Notes: generated by a model not told the origin, from the sequence alone. DNA of 64,000 nucleotides from Exiguobacterium sp. SL-9 (GCF_004336985.1 NZ_SJUO01000001.1:248001-312000), one strand, 5' to 3'; numbered from the stretch's first letter, positions 6,906 to 15,172 are shown. A program made the numbers and translations.

Positions 6906-8264
6906 TTACACCGTGAGCCACGTCGACACCATGACGATGGCGACTGTCACCGGAATGACGTAGCGAATCAAGAAATGCCAGACCGGGTACAGTTTGACAC
7001 CAACGCCCGATGTTTGGATCTCTTCTTTCAGGATGCGTTGATCGACGACATACCCGACGAAAATCGACGTCAAGAATGCACCGACCGGCATCAAAATGTA
7101 GCTGACGACGTAGTCCATCGAATCGAAGAATGTGCGACCGTTCAAGAACTGCATCTCACTCATGACGCCGAACGAGAGCGCCGACGGGATTCCAACCGCG
7201 AAGACGATCGCTGCTGATAAGAGTGTGACGTTTCGTTTCGACATCGTCTGTTTCTTCTCGTTCAATTTATCCGTCACACCGGCGACGACGACTTCAAGCA
7301 TTGCAATCGACGATGTGATTGAGGCGAACGTGAACAGTAAGAAGAACAATACCATGAAGAACCCACCGAGCGGGACTTGATTGAAGACGGCCGGCAAAAC
7401 GACGAAGAGAAGCGCCGGGCCTTCAGCCGGGTCGAGTCCTGATGCGAACACAGCCGGGAAAATCGCGAGACCCGCCAACAGCGAGACGGCGATATTCAAT
7501 AGCACAATCATATTCGCCGAACGATTAAGCGTCCCTTTCGTCTTAATGTAGGACGCGTACGTCAACATGGCCGCGACTCCGAGCGATAGCGAGAAGAACG
7601 CTTGGCCGAGGGCGAACAAGACCGATTCACCCGTCAAGGCCGAGAAGTCAGGCTGCAAGAAGAAGCGAACCCCTTCCATTGCCCCGTCGAGTGTCAACGA
7701 GCGAATCACGAGCACGATGAAACTGACGAACAAGAGCGGCATCAGGATTTTACTCATCCGCTCGATCCCGGCTTCGACCCCTTTTAAGACGATCAAGAGC
7801 GTAATCAATAAGAACAAGAATTGACCGAACACGGCGATGCCTGGCGATGAAACGACATCTCCAAAGACGGCGCCGAACTCGTCAGGCGAACGTCCGTTCA
7901 ATGTCCCACTTAATCCAAGACCGACATAAATCAAGACCCACCCGCCGATGACACTGTAGAATGAGAGCAATAAGAAACATGCGATGACGCCAAGGTAACC
8001 GACGAGCGTCCATCGCCCGTGGCCGAGCTTTTTAAATGCGAGCAATGCCGTCTTTTGAGTCGAGCGTCCGACGATGAACTCACCGATCAACAACGGTAGA
8101 CCGAGTAAGAGCGTGAACGCTAAAAACATGAGCAAAAAGGCGCCGCCTCCACTTGTGCCGGTGACATATGGAAATTTCCAAATCGCACCGAGACCAATCG
8201 CTGACCCTGCAGCCGCTAAGATGAATCCAATTTTTGAGGCGAACGAGTTTTGCGCCATTACCAT
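6906..8264 (-). CDS. Sodium-dependent transporter, NSS/SNF family
   Basis: A 452-residue neurotransmitter:sodium symporter family protein, probably importing an amino acid with Na+ (B. subtilis YhdH/YocR type). The N-terminal signature is clear: FILAAAGSAIGLGAIWKFPY then GGGAFLLMF, the unwound TM1 that binds sodium and substrate. About 11 hydrophobic segments follow, fewer than the 12 of eukaryotic members and usual for bacterial ones. It is monocistronic with its own promoter (8307-8335) and terminator. ATG at 8262-8264 or 8256-8258 could each serve as start; both have usable Shine-Dalgarno spacing. The substrate cannot be told from the sequence. Confidence 0.92.
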   Translation of the reverse strand: MVMAQNSFASKIGFILAAAGSAIGLGAIWKFPYVTGTSGGGAFLLMFLAFTLLLGLPLLIGEFIVGRSTQKTALLAFKKLGHGRWTLVGYLGVIACFLLLSFYSVIGGWVLIYVGLGLSGTLNGRSPDEFGAVFGDVVSSPGIAVFGQFLFLLITLLIVLKGVEAGIERMSKILMPLLFVSFIVLVIRSLTLDGAMEGVRFFLQPDFSALTGESVLFALGQAFFSLSLGVAAMLTYASYIKTKGTLNRSANMIVLLNIAVSLLAGLAIFPAVFASGLDPAEGPALLFVVLPAVFNQVPLGGFFMVLFFLLFTFASITSSIAMLEVVVAGVTDKLNEKKQTMSKRNVTLLSAAIVFAVGIPSALSFGVMSEMQFLNGRTFFDSMDYVVSYILMPVGAFLTSIFVGYVVDQRILKEEIQTSGVGVKLYPVWHFLIRYVIPVTVAIVMVSTWLTV

Positions 8265-8306
8265 CCCTACTTCCTGTTTTCATATCTTTTTCATAATAAT
8301 AGTGAA

Positions 8307-8335
8307 ATACTAACACGGTTCAGAAACGAGGACAA
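8307..8335 (-). promoter_or_regulatory. Candidate promoter of the NSS transporter
   Basis: On the minus strand TTGTCC (8330-8335) and TAGTAT (8307-8312) are 17 bases apart, just downstream of the dagK terminator. Confidence 0.45.
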
Positions 8336-8344
8336 CTAAAAACA

Positions 8345-8368
8345 GAGAAAAGTCTGAATTCTTTTCTC
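8345..8368 (-). terminator. Likely terminator of the OpuF/lipid-kinase operon
   Basis: GAGAAAAG / CTTTTCTC with an 8-base loop, followed on the minus strand by TGTTTTTAG. The stem is AT-rich and weak, but its position past the stop of the 8391-9269 gene fits. Confidence 0.6.
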
Positions 8369-8390
8369 CGCTGGTAGCTTTTATGGATTT

Positions 8391-9269
8391 TTAGTGTGAT
8401 GGAACGAGAAATGACAACTCGCTCGGCAGGACATCGATGTCCAACCGTTCCGCCTCAAAGTGTTCCCCATCGACATCGATGATTTGAGATTCACTCAAAT
8501 GGACGGTCAATTGCGACATCTGTAGGTGCACCCATTCCGGGGACGACTGTTCGAGCCCAAGCTGCTGGGTCAACAGTTGACGAATCATTGGAAAGCCGAT
8601 AGCCGAGCTGTGAACGACTTCGACGAGTCCGTCGGTGAACGACTGGGTCGGTAGCTTTGTAGGTACCGTCCCTAAATATGCCCCGTTCCCGACGTATAGA
8701 AAGCTGACCGGACCGTCATGAACGACTTCTCCATCCTGTTCGACACGGACGTCGAACGGGTCGACTTCCCTGAACTGACGAATCGTCGCTAAAAAGTAAC
8801 CGATGGATCCGAGTGATTCTTTTTGAAGCGGATCGATTTGTCGCGACGCGTCGGCGATGAGACCGACCCCAATAAAATTGAGGCCGTACCGCTCATTGAT
8901 CCGCATGACATCGACCGGTTGGACATGACTCATCTTCAATAACCGGGCCGCATCAATCGGTTCGACCGGTAAATCGAGGGCACGGGCAAAATCGTTACAC
9001 GTACCGCCTGGGATGAGGCCGACCGTCGGCCGCTCGTCCTTCGGAAGTACCATGAGGCCGTTAACGACCTCATGCAGGGTCCCGTCCCCGCCGATGACAA
9101 TCAAGTGTTCGAATGGAGCACTTTCCTCGGCGAAGCGGGCCGCATCTCCTTGTCCGAGCGTCTTTCGAATCAAAATCTCGTCATACAAGGATTCGACTGT
9201 CCCGACGACCTCACCGAGCATCGTTTCACTTGCACCGGATTTTGGGTTCGAGATAATCATGGCTCTCAT
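8391..9269 (-). CDS. Diacylglycerol kinase-like lipid kinase (YegS/DagK family)
   Basis: A 292-residue cytoplasmic lipid kinase. The catalytic-domain motifs are present: SNPKSG at 7-12, GGDGT at 60-64 and PGGTCND at 87-93, followed by the beta-rich C-terminal domain ending near VDGEHFEAERLDIDVLPSEL. Members phosphorylate diacylglycerol or related lipids. DgkB in Bacillus recycles diacylglycerol from lipoteichoic acid synthesis, but this could instead be a YtlR/BmrU-type paralogue. It overlaps the permease/binding-protein gene by four bases (ATGA), so it is co-expressed with an osmolyte transporter; the functional reason is unclear. Confidence 0.88.
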   Translation of the reverse strand: MRAMIISNPKSGASETMLGEVVGTVESLYDEILIRKTLGQGDAARFAEESAPFEHLIVIGGDGTLHEVVNGLMVLPKDERPTVGLIPGGTCNDFARALDLPVEPIDAARLLKMSHVQPVDVMRINERYGLNFIGVGLIADASRQIDPLQKESLGSIGYFLATIRQFREVDPFDVRVEQDGEVVHDGPVSFLYVGNGAYLGTVPTKLPTQSFTDGLVEVVHSSAIGFPMIRQLLTQQLGLEQSSPEWVHLQMSQLTVHLSESQIIDVDGEHFEAERLDIDVLPSELSFLVPSH

Positions 9270-10771
9270 AAAAGACCTGCTTGCTCCAGGAAGTCTTGCG
9301 CGACGTCATAAGCACGCTCATTCCCATACGCGACACGGCGGTTGAGTTCAGACATCTCTTCATCTGTAATTTTGCCGGCCAATTGATTGAGGGCGTCTTC
9401 GATTTCAGGGTGCTCGTCTAACGTTTCTTGTTTGAGTAACGGTGCCCCTTGATATGGCGGGAAGAACTGTTGATCGTCTTCAAGGACGAGCAAATCATTC
9501 TCAGCGATGTCAGGGTCCGTCGCGTAGGCATCGACGAGGTTGACGTCACCGCGTGCGATGGCACGGTAACGGAGTTTCTGTTCCATCGAGACGACAGATG
9601 GGAAGTCGAGTCCGTACGCCTGCTGAAGCCCAGGGTATCCGTCTTCACGGTCCGTAAACTCGAGCGTGAAACCGGCCGCAATGTCCGTTTGCACATTGCG
9701 TAAATCAGAAATCGATGTGATCTCTTCCTCTTCGGCGTAGTCGCGTGGGATGGCAATGGCATATGTGTTGTTGAACTGCATAGGCTCAAGCAACGCGTAA
9801 CCGTCATCAGCCAACGCGCCACGCGCTTGTTCATATACTTCGCGAGCGTCATTTGAGTTTGGCGTCTCTTTCACGAGACTGGCGAGTACCGTCCCTGTGA
9901 ATTCTGGGTAGATATCGACATCACCGGATTGAAGCGCTCCCCAAACGAACGTCGTCTCACCAAAGTTTGGACGGACGGAAACGGTCAAATCGGTCTCTTC
10001 CTCAATCAACAGTTTATACATGTTCATTAAGATCTCAGGCTCAGGCCCAAGTTTTCCGGCGACGACGAGGTCGGTCTGTTGGGTACGACCGAGCGCGAGC
10101 GGTGCCGCGATGATCAGTGCCAACACGGTCGAAACAGCGATCAGCTTCGTCTTGTTACGCGTCGCCGTCGCACCTTCCATCTGCCGTAGCAGGAAGTCGA
10201 ACAAGAGGGCGAGGATGGCTGCCGGAATGGCGCCAAGCAAAATCAAGTAGTTGTCATTCCGGTTGATTCCGAGAAGAATCAACGTCCCGAGTCCACCGGC
10301 TCCGACGAGGGCAGCGAGCGTGGCCGTCCCGACGATGAGCACCATCGCCGTTCGAATCCCGGCCATGATGACCGGCAAGGCGAGTGGGAGCTCGACTCTC
10401 ATCAAGCTTTGGTTCGGCTTCATACCACACGCCCGGGCCGCCTCGATGAGCGATTTATCGACTTCATTCAAGCCTGTGAACGTGTTTCGAAGAATTGGTA
10501 GCAAGGCGTATAATACGAGGGCGATTGTCGCCGGCAAGGCACCGATTCCGACGAGCGGAATCATCAATCCGAGAAGTGCCAAAGAAGGAATCGTTTGAAT
10601 GATGGCAGTGACACCGATAGCGGTCTCAGCCACTTTCTTGCGGCGTGTCAACCAAATCCCGAGTGGGACCGCGATTAAGACGGCAATCAAGAGTGATACG
10701 ACGGAGAGTTGTAAGTGCTCGATGAGCGCCTCGACGAGTTCACCCCGTCGGTTTTGAAATGTCTCAAGCAT
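9266..10771 (-). CDS. OpuF-type fused permease/substrate-binding protein for compatible solutes
   Basis: A 501-residue fusion. Residues about 1-215 are an ABC permease of the betaine/choline type with several membrane segments and the coupling loop around EAARACGMKPNQSLMRVELPLALP. A linker and one membrane segment (about 212-228) lead to an extracytoplasmic OpuAC-like binding domain (about 232-501) containing NFGETTFVWGALQSGDVDIYPEFTGT. This is the layout of OpuFB in Bacillus and related genera, as opposed to separate OpuCB/CC/CD proteins. It overlaps the ATPase gene by eight bases. Likely substrates are glycine betaine or similar quaternary amines; choline or carnitine cannot be excluded. 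Confidence 0.88.
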   Translation of the reverse strand: MLETFQNRRGELVEALIEHLQLSVVSLLIAVLIAVPLGIWLTRRKKVAETAIGVTAIIQTIPSLALLGLMIPLVGIGALPATIALVLYALLPILRNTFTGLNEVDKSLIEAARACGMKPNQSLMRVELPLALPVIMAGIRTAMVLIVGTATLAALVGAGGLGTLILLGINRNDNYLILLGAIPAAILALLFDFLLRQMEGATATRNKTKLIAVSTVLALIIAAPLALGRTQQTDLVVAGKLGPEPEILMNMYKLLIEEETDLTVSVRPNFGETTFVWGALQSGDVDIYPEFTGTVLASLVKETPNSNDAREVYEQARGALADDGYALLEPMQFNNTYAIAIPRDYAEEEEITSISDLRNVQTDIAAGFTLEFTDREDGYPGLQQAYGLDFPSVVSMEQKLRYRAIARGDVNLVDAYATDPDIAENDLLVLEDDQQFFPPYQGAPLLKQETLDEHPEIEDALNQLAGKITDEEMSELNRRVAYGNERAYDVAQDFLEQAGLL

Positions 10772-11498
10772 CTACTTCACCTCTTCCGCGTTGTGTAAAA
10801 TCGAGGACGAACGGGTCCGTGCTCGTTCTTATTTCATCTGGTGTCCCGACGACGACCAACTCGCCATCACGCATCAAGGCGATGCGATCGCCGAGCTTCA
10901 TCGCTTCCTGCATGTCGTGGGTCACAAAAAGAATCGTCTTTCCGAGTTCATCGTTCAAACGTTTAATATCGTCTTGAAGTTGTCCCCGGCTAATCGGGTC
11001 AAGTGCCGAGAACGGTTCATCCATCAAGATGACGTCAGGATCGGCCGCGAGCGCGCGGAGCACCCCAACCCGTTGTTGTTGTCCGCCAGAGAGTTCGGTC
11101 GGTTTTTTAGCCCGTAAGACAGGGTCCAGTCCGGCAATCTCCATGAGTTCAGTTACGCGGTCTTTCGTTTTCTGCTTCGGCCACTTCAACAGTTCAGGGA
11201 CGACGGAAATGTTTTCCTCGACCGTTAAATGAGGGAATAAGGCAATTTGTTGTAGCACGTAACCGATGTTACGGCGCAACTCAAAAATATCGAATTGGTA
11301 AATCTCTTTCCCGTCGATTAAAATTTTTCCGTCAGTATGATCAATCAGTCGATTCACCATTTTCATCGTCGTCGTCTTGCCACACCCTGATGGGCCGATC
11401 AAAACAAAAATCTCCCCTTTACGTACTGTCAAATCCAAGTCTTTGACGGCTAACGTCCCGTCCTCATAGCGCTTGGATACATTTTGAAATTCTATCAA
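10764..11498 (-). CDS. OpuF-type ABC transporter ATPase, no CBS domains
   Basis: A 244-residue ATPase of the osmolyte uptake family. It has Walker A GPSGCGKTT (about 35-43), signature LSGGQQQRVG (about 137), Walker B DVILMDEPFSAL and the switch histidine in LFVTHD. Related OpuA/OpuC ATPases run to about 380-400 residues because of tandem CBS domains that sense ionic strength; here the protein ends soon after the nucleotide-binding domain, so that type of osmosensing is missing. The start is TTG at 11496-11498, supported by GGAGGGG five bases upstream; no better ATG exists. A SigB-like promoter lies upstream. Confidence 0.9.
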   Translation of the reverse strand: MIEFQNVSKRYEDGTLAVKDLDLTVRKGEIFVLIGPSGCGKTTTMKMVNRLIDHTDGKILIDGKEIYQFDIFELRRNIGYVLQQIALFPHLTVEENISVVPELLKWPKQKTKDRVTELMEIAGLDPVLRAKKPTELSGGQQQRVGVLRALAADPDVILMDEPFSALDPISRGQLQDDIKRLNDELGKTILFVTHDMQEAMKLGDRIALMRDGELVVVGTPDEIRTSTDPFVLDFTQRGRGEVDA

Positions 11499-11546
11499 CT
11501 CTACCCCTCCTCGGCTCGTAACTTTTCATGAAAGTCAAATATTAGT

Positions 11547-11572
11547 TTGCCCGTTTCCAGCGTTTGTTAAAC
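11547..11572 (-). promoter_or_regulatory. SigB-like promoter before the OpuF operon
   Basis: Minus strand GTTTAA (11567-11572), 14-base spacer, GGGCAA (11547-11552). The -35 is a perfect match to the general-stress sigma factor consensus and the -10 (consensus GGGTAT) matches four of six. It is about 50 bp before the ATPase start. Osmolyte uptake under general-stress control is known for opuE and opuD in B. subtilis. Confidence 0.5.
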
Positions 11573-11631
11573 AACGCAACGTGCTCACGGCGTTGCCAAA
11601 CGACCAGTCCAGATGGATTGACGTAAAAAAA

Positions 11632-11651
11632 GGCTCTCCTGAAGGAGAACC
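11632..11651 (-). terminator. Intrinsic terminator of the 3D-domain gene
   Basis: GGCTCTCC, TGAA, GGAGAACC with one mismatch, followed on the minus strand by seven T. It lies six bases past the stop codon. Confidence 0.85.
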
Positions 11652-11657
11652 TGTAGA

Positions 11658-12371
11658 TTATGGCAATGTGATTGTGATGTGGCGTCGGCCCCAATTGATG
11701 GCCTCGCTCTTCGTGTCGACGAGTAAATCGACGATGTTCCCTTTAATGCGTCCCCCGGTATCGAGTGCGATCGCTTGACCAACCCCATCGATTTGAACGA
11801 CCGTACCGAGCGGGATGACAGATGGGTCGACGGCGATGATACGCATGCCGTTAACATAAATCGAATCCGTCACGTCATGGCCTGTCGCCGTCAAGACGCG
11901 TCCCCCGTAAGAGCCGTTGTCAGCCGCATCGTTCGTATACGCCGTCGACTCGGCTTGAATGACACGTCCTTGTGTCGAAACTGGTGTCACGGTCGCGCTT
12001 GATGCCGCTTGTTGCTTCTTCTCGGCTTTCGTTGCGGCTTGACGTTTCGCTTCTTCTTGTCGTGCCTTCTCAGCAGCGACGCGTTTTTCTTCAGCTATTC
12101 GCTCTGCTTTCGCTCTCGCTTCGCGCTCGGCCTGTTCACGTTTGGCTTTTTCTTCGGCCAATCGTTTCTCTTCGGCAAGACGTTTCTCACGTTCGATTTT
12201 TTGTTGGCGCTCCAGCTCGATCGCCTGGCGTTCTAATTCAAGTGGGTTTTGGACAATTTTCTGTTCAGTCCCGATTCCAATTTGGGCGGCATCGGCCGTC
12301 GCAGCAAACACGAACGTTCCGAATGCGGTAAATAGGATCGCGACTATATATTTTAATGAATGCATAGTCAA
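11658..12371 (-). CDS. Secreted 3D-domain cell-wall protein, YocH-like
   Basis: A 237-residue exported protein. A signal peptide occupies about 1-28 (hydrophobic IVAILFTAFGTFVFAATADA, cleavage after AxA). A charged Glu/Lys/Arg/Ala coiled coil (about 38-122) with repeated RLAEEK motifs follows, then a C-terminal 3D domain (about 140-237) with the conserved ESTAYTNDAADNG, GMRIIAVDPSVIPLGT, AIALDTGGRIKGNIVDL and the final aspartates. 3D domains are double-psi barrels related to lytic transglycosylases and are found in YocH and resuscitation-type factors. Here a coiled coil replaces the LysM repeats of YocH. The start is a TTG (12369-12371) eight bases after AAAGGTG; the ATG six bases later is badly spaced. 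WalR-type boxes upstream support control by WalKR. Confidence 0.88.
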   Translation of the reverse strand: MTMHSLKYIVAILFTAFGTFVFAATADAAQIGIGTEQKIVQNPLELERQAIELERQQKIEREKRLAEEKRLAEEKAKREQAEREARAKAERIAEEKRVAAEKARQEEAKRQAATKAEKKQQAASSATVTPVSTQGRVIQAESTAYTNDAADNGSYGGRVLTATGHDVTDSIYVNGMRIIAVDPSVIPLGTVVQIDGVGQAIALDTGGRIKGNIVDLLVDTKSEAINWGRRHITITLP

Positions 12372-12486
12372 TAGGTCAACACCTTTCTCGTCGTCTAACG
12401 AACAGGAGTAAATTTACCATGCTGTTCTAACCACGAGAAGAGATTTTGGTGAAGTGAAATATTTCTGACACATGACGAAAGAAGAG

Positions 12487-12501
12487 GTTACAATCTGTAA
12501 C
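12487..12501. promoter_or_regulatory. Inverted WalR half-sites
   Basis: GTTACA, ATC, TGTAAC: two TGTAAC half-sites in inverted, 3-base-spaced order rather than the direct 5-base-spaced order of a full box. They are part of the cluster of six TGTAAY half-sites within 100 bp upstream of the 3D-domain gene. Confidence 0.4.
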
Positions 12502-12542
12502 ATTTGCTGTTTAGTCAGTATTACCAAGCGTTTTCGCAAAAA

Positions 12543-12559
12543 ATTACAGATTCGTTACA
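12543..12559 (-). promoter_or_regulatory. Perfect WalR (YycF)-type box, minus strand
   Basis: Read on the minus strand: TGTAAC, five bases, TGTAAT, an exact match to the WalR consensus TGTWAH-N5-TGTWAH, pointing towards the 3D-domain gene. yocH, encoding a related 3D-domain protein, is a classic WalR target in B. subtilis. Confidence 0.7.
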
Positions 12560-12567
12560 ATATCACC

Positions 12568-12584
12568 TGTAACAAACCTGTAAT
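12568..12584 (+). promoter_or_regulatory. Second perfect WalR-type box, plus strand
   Basis: TGTAAC, AAACC, TGTAAT on the plus strand, only 8 bp from the minus-strand box and in opposite orientation. It lies eight bases before the stop of the 12592-13056 gene, so no plus-strand gene is obviously served. Confidence 0.55.
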
Positions 12585-12591
12585 CTGATTG

Positions 12592-13056
12592 TCATTCTGT
12601 TTCAGCTTCAATTGACCGCAGATTATGGGGTCTCACCATGCCCCATGGCGCTACGTCGACATCCACTTCGAACGTTTTCGCTCCTTCGATCGCCGACGTT
12701 TCTTCCTCAACGACCCGATACGAACTCATGTCATCGATATACACTTGCCGGTCGTAATAGTTAGCCCGTGTGCCACCGAAGAACGGTCTTGAACTGACCC
12801 GATCGATGGTCGCATACCCATCGTCGCCGGTCTTGAACGAGACGTATATGGTCCCTGATTCGACATCTTGTCTGCCTTCAAACGAATCATACTCCAAATA
12901 GACAACGTCCCCAAAGAACGGGTCATACGGCTCATAAGACGTCGCTTTGAACGTATATGTTTCTCCAAACCAAGAGACCGCATAGACGAGCAAAATAAAA
13001 CCAATCGCAATCACTACTTGCACAACCGGCACTAACCAAGGCGTCCATCGTTTCAT
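12592..13056 (-). CDS. GDYXXLXY-domain protein
   Basis: A 154-residue protein with one N-terminal membrane segment (about 8-30, VPVVQVVIAIGFILLVYAVSW) and an extracytoplasmic beta-rich domain. The family motif appears as GDVVYLEYD (about 49-57), the typical GDY-type turn that resembles signal-peptidase-like folds. It overlaps the upstream DUF2157 gene by four bases; the two families are commonly adjacent. No enzymatic residues are established, so the role in the envelope remains unknown. Confidence 0.82.
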   Translation of the reverse strand: MKRWTPWLVPVVQVVIAIGFILLVYAVSWFGETYTFKATSYEPYDPFFGDVVYLEYDSFEGRQDVESGTIYVSFKTGDDGYATIDRVSSRPFFGGTRANYYDRQVYIDDMSSYRVVEEETSAIEGAKTFEVDVDVAPWGMVRPHNLRSIEAETE

Positions 13057-14237
13057 GTCTGAGCATCCCCTCTCGAACGGCTACGCCACCATAATGCGAG
13101 CGACAACGCGAAGACGATCAATGCTCCGATGAGGAAAAACAATGAAATGTCGAGTCGATCCCAAACGTAAATGAAATAGATCGTCATTTGGATGAGCAAG
13201 AAATAGATGAAAGCGAGGACGATCGGTTTGCGGTTATGGTCTTGATAGACGAGATAAGCGAGTGCGACCACTTCGAGCAATACCGCAAGCAAGATGCCCG
13301 TGTCTTCGAATAACGAAAACGGAATGACGGCGAGTAAGCTGACCCATATCAAATCCTGGCGCCGGTGCAACAAATAGACGGCGACGAGAACGACCGACAG
13401 CATCGTCGCTTCGATGACGGACGGTTGTCGCTGGGACAACCAACCTTCTGTCGCATTGATCAAATAACCAATCGATAGGATCGCCGCGACGAAGAGGTAC
13501 AAATAATTCCACTGTCCCCGCTCGCGATAAACCAAGAATAAGATATGCAAGGCGGCAAGTGCCCATAGCGGCCAAAAGCGACCTTCGTAACCTGCGTATT
13601 GACCGATTGTGATGAGGAGACCATAAAAGGTGAACCAGGCGAAAATGCGATCAAGCTCGTTGTCCCCGTAATGGAACCAGATCCAGGTCACAATCAGACC
13701 GAACATGATCAACAGGAGTCCGATGCCTTGAAAACTGTTCGTGATCGCCAAAAAGGCAGCGAGCGCAGCCAAGAACGTATAAATGGGATGCTTATACATC
13801 AATCTGTGTAGGACTGCGACGGCAAGGAATAACCAGAATAAGAACGGAATTTGCGAGGACAGATTATACGTCGAGAAAATGACAATCATTGTGGCGACAA
13901 AAAAAGCGACGCCCAACAGACGAAACAGTGTGACATAACGCGATGCCTTCACTTGCAGGCGTTCGGCCGCAACGTACATCGCAACCATGAATGATAAGAA
14001 AATGGCTATTTTGATGAGGTCGGGAATCGCTTGCCAATTGGCAGCGACAAAGCTGAAGAGGCTGAGCGCCAGTAAAATCGATCCGATAATCACAAGAATA
14101 GGCGGTTTGTGCTCACGTTTGTCACCGACCGCCAATTTCTTATGTTCATATTCGACCAAGCGCTGACCGGTCACTTCATCCAGTAAACCGGCCTCTTTCC
14201 ATTCACGTACTTTTTTGTCAATGGACACCTGAATCAT
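13053..14237 (-). CDS. DUF2157 multi-spanning membrane protein
   Basis: A 394-residue integral membrane protein. A cytoplasmic N-terminal region (about 1-45, EWKEAGLLDEVTGQRLVEYEH) is the DUF2157 signature. About a dozen hydrophobic segments follow, ending in a basic tail (WWRSRSRGDAQT). Its stop overlaps the start of the GDYXXLXY gene. DUF2157/GDYXXLXY pairs occur in many bacteria, and the partner probably forms a complex with it. Function is unknown. Confidence 0.85.
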   Translation of the reverse strand: MIQVSIDKKVREWKEAGLLDEVTGQRLVEYEHKKLAVGDKREHKPPILVIIGSILLALSLFSFVAANWQAIPDLIKIAIFLSFMVAMYVAAERLQVKASRYVTLFRLLGVAFFVATMIVIFSTYNLSSQIPFLFWLFLAVAVLHRLMYKHPIYTFLAALAAFLAITNSFQGIGLLLIMFGLIVTWIWFHYGDNELDRIFAWFTFYGLLITIGQYAGYEGRFWPLWALAALHILFLVYRERGQWNYLYLFVAAILSIGYLINATEGWLSQRQPSVIEATMLSVVLVAVYLLHRRQDLIWVSLLAVIPFSLFEDTGILLAVLLEVVALAYLVYQDHNRKPIVLAFIYFLLIQMTIYFIYVWDRLDISLFFLIGALIVFALSLALWWRSRSRGDAQT

Positions 14238-14254
14238 CCCTTTCGGTTAAAAGG

Positions 14255-14455
14255 TCAGCTGGCGCGTTCGATCAATTCCAAATCTGTTTTCAATAAAACT
14301 TGTTTCTCGAATTCGAGACCCAGTTGTTGAAATTCTTCCATGATGGAAACGTCCCCGATGACCGTATTGGTCAATACGGCAGTCACTTCTGCGACCCAAC
14401 CTTCACGAGTTGACTTGACGATATCACCCACAACGAATTCTACAGACACACCCAT
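14255..14455 (-). CDS. Small YkvS-like (DUF2187) protein
   Basis: A 66-residue protein resembling B. subtilis YkvS. The family pattern is visible: a glycine-containing turn (VGDIVKSTREGWVAEV), then NTVIGDVSIMEEFQQLGL and a C-terminal VLLKTDLELIE. The predicted fold is a small beta barrel, related to SH3-like or KOW-like domains. It lies between the Nudix gene and the DUF2157 gene on the same strand, with 17 bases to DUF2157, so it probably shares a transcript with the membrane pair. Function is unknown. Confidence 0.75.
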   Translation of the reverse strand: MGVSVEFVVGDIVKSTREGWVAEVTAVLTNTVIGDVSIMEEFQQLGLEFEKQVLLKTDLELIERAS

Positions 14456-14496
14456 TCACTTCCAATCTTAAATTTGTTTCTATCATTATAACGAAA

Positions 14497-15132
14497 TTAT
14501 ATCGGTTTGAATACGTTTTCTTTAAGCCGTTTAATAAATTGTGTCAAAATTTTTCCAGTCAATCCCCAAATAATGTAGTCTTCATGTTCATAAAAAGGTT
14601 CTCTCATTTTAATTACCCGTTTTTCGTACGCTTTAGCATTCGCCATCCGCTCAAACGGGATATTTTGATCCGGATTCATCGTCCATTCCATCTCACCATG
14701 GAACGGGTCGAGCAAAAGCAGCGTCTCGACCGGAACGGAAAATAAGTGATCGACCTCGTCTGTGTGATGGACGTCCGGCAGCCGCGGAATCACCCCAACG
14801 AACGGGTAGATGAGTTGACGATGCGGCGTCGCGAGCGGTTGCAGGCGACCGATGACTTCAATTTCTTCCAGCGCGAGCAACAGCTCCTCACTCGTCTCTC
14901 GGACCGCAGCCTCGACCGGCGTCTCACCAGGATCGAGGCGGCCGCCCGGAAATGAAATCTCTCCGGGTTGACGTCGCATCGTATGGGCGCGTACTTCAAA
15001 GACGACATGCCACGTCCCGTCGACCTCGGTCAACGGAATCAGGACGGCAGCCGTCTGTTCATAGTTTTCTTCCATCGAGAAACTGTCACGCAAATGTTGT
15101 TCCGTGATCCATGATTTGTCCATTCTCTCCAC
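14497..15132 (-). CDS. CoA pyrophosphatase-like Nudix hydrolase
   Basis: A 211-residue Nudix hydrolase. The Nudix box GGRLDPGETPVEAAVRETSEEL (about 63-84) is complete, and the segment before it, VRAHTMRRQPGEISFPGG, matches the UPF0035 signature of NudL/YeaB-type enzymes that split CoA and acyl-CoA into phosphopantetheine and 3',5'-ADP. The C-terminal part has the family segment FYEHEDYIIWGLTGKIL. It likely controls CoA pools or degrades oxidised CoA. It is the first gene of a possible unit with the YkvS-like protein, and has a divergent FAD monooxygenase to its right. Confidence 0.88.
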   Translation of the reverse strand: MERMDKSWITEQHLRDSFSMEENYEQTAAVLIPLTEVDGTWHVVFEVRAHTMRRQPGEISFPGGRLDPGETPVEAAVRETSEELLLALEEIEVIGRLQPLATPHRQLIYPFVGVIPRLPDVHHTDEVDHLFSVPVETLLLLDPFHGEMEWTMNPDQNIPFERMANAKAYEKRVIKMREPFYEHEDYIIWGLTGKILTQFIKRLKENVFKPI

Positions 15133-15172
15133 CTCGTTCTCTTTGTTTCTACACTTCCACCGTTGTCTCCTC

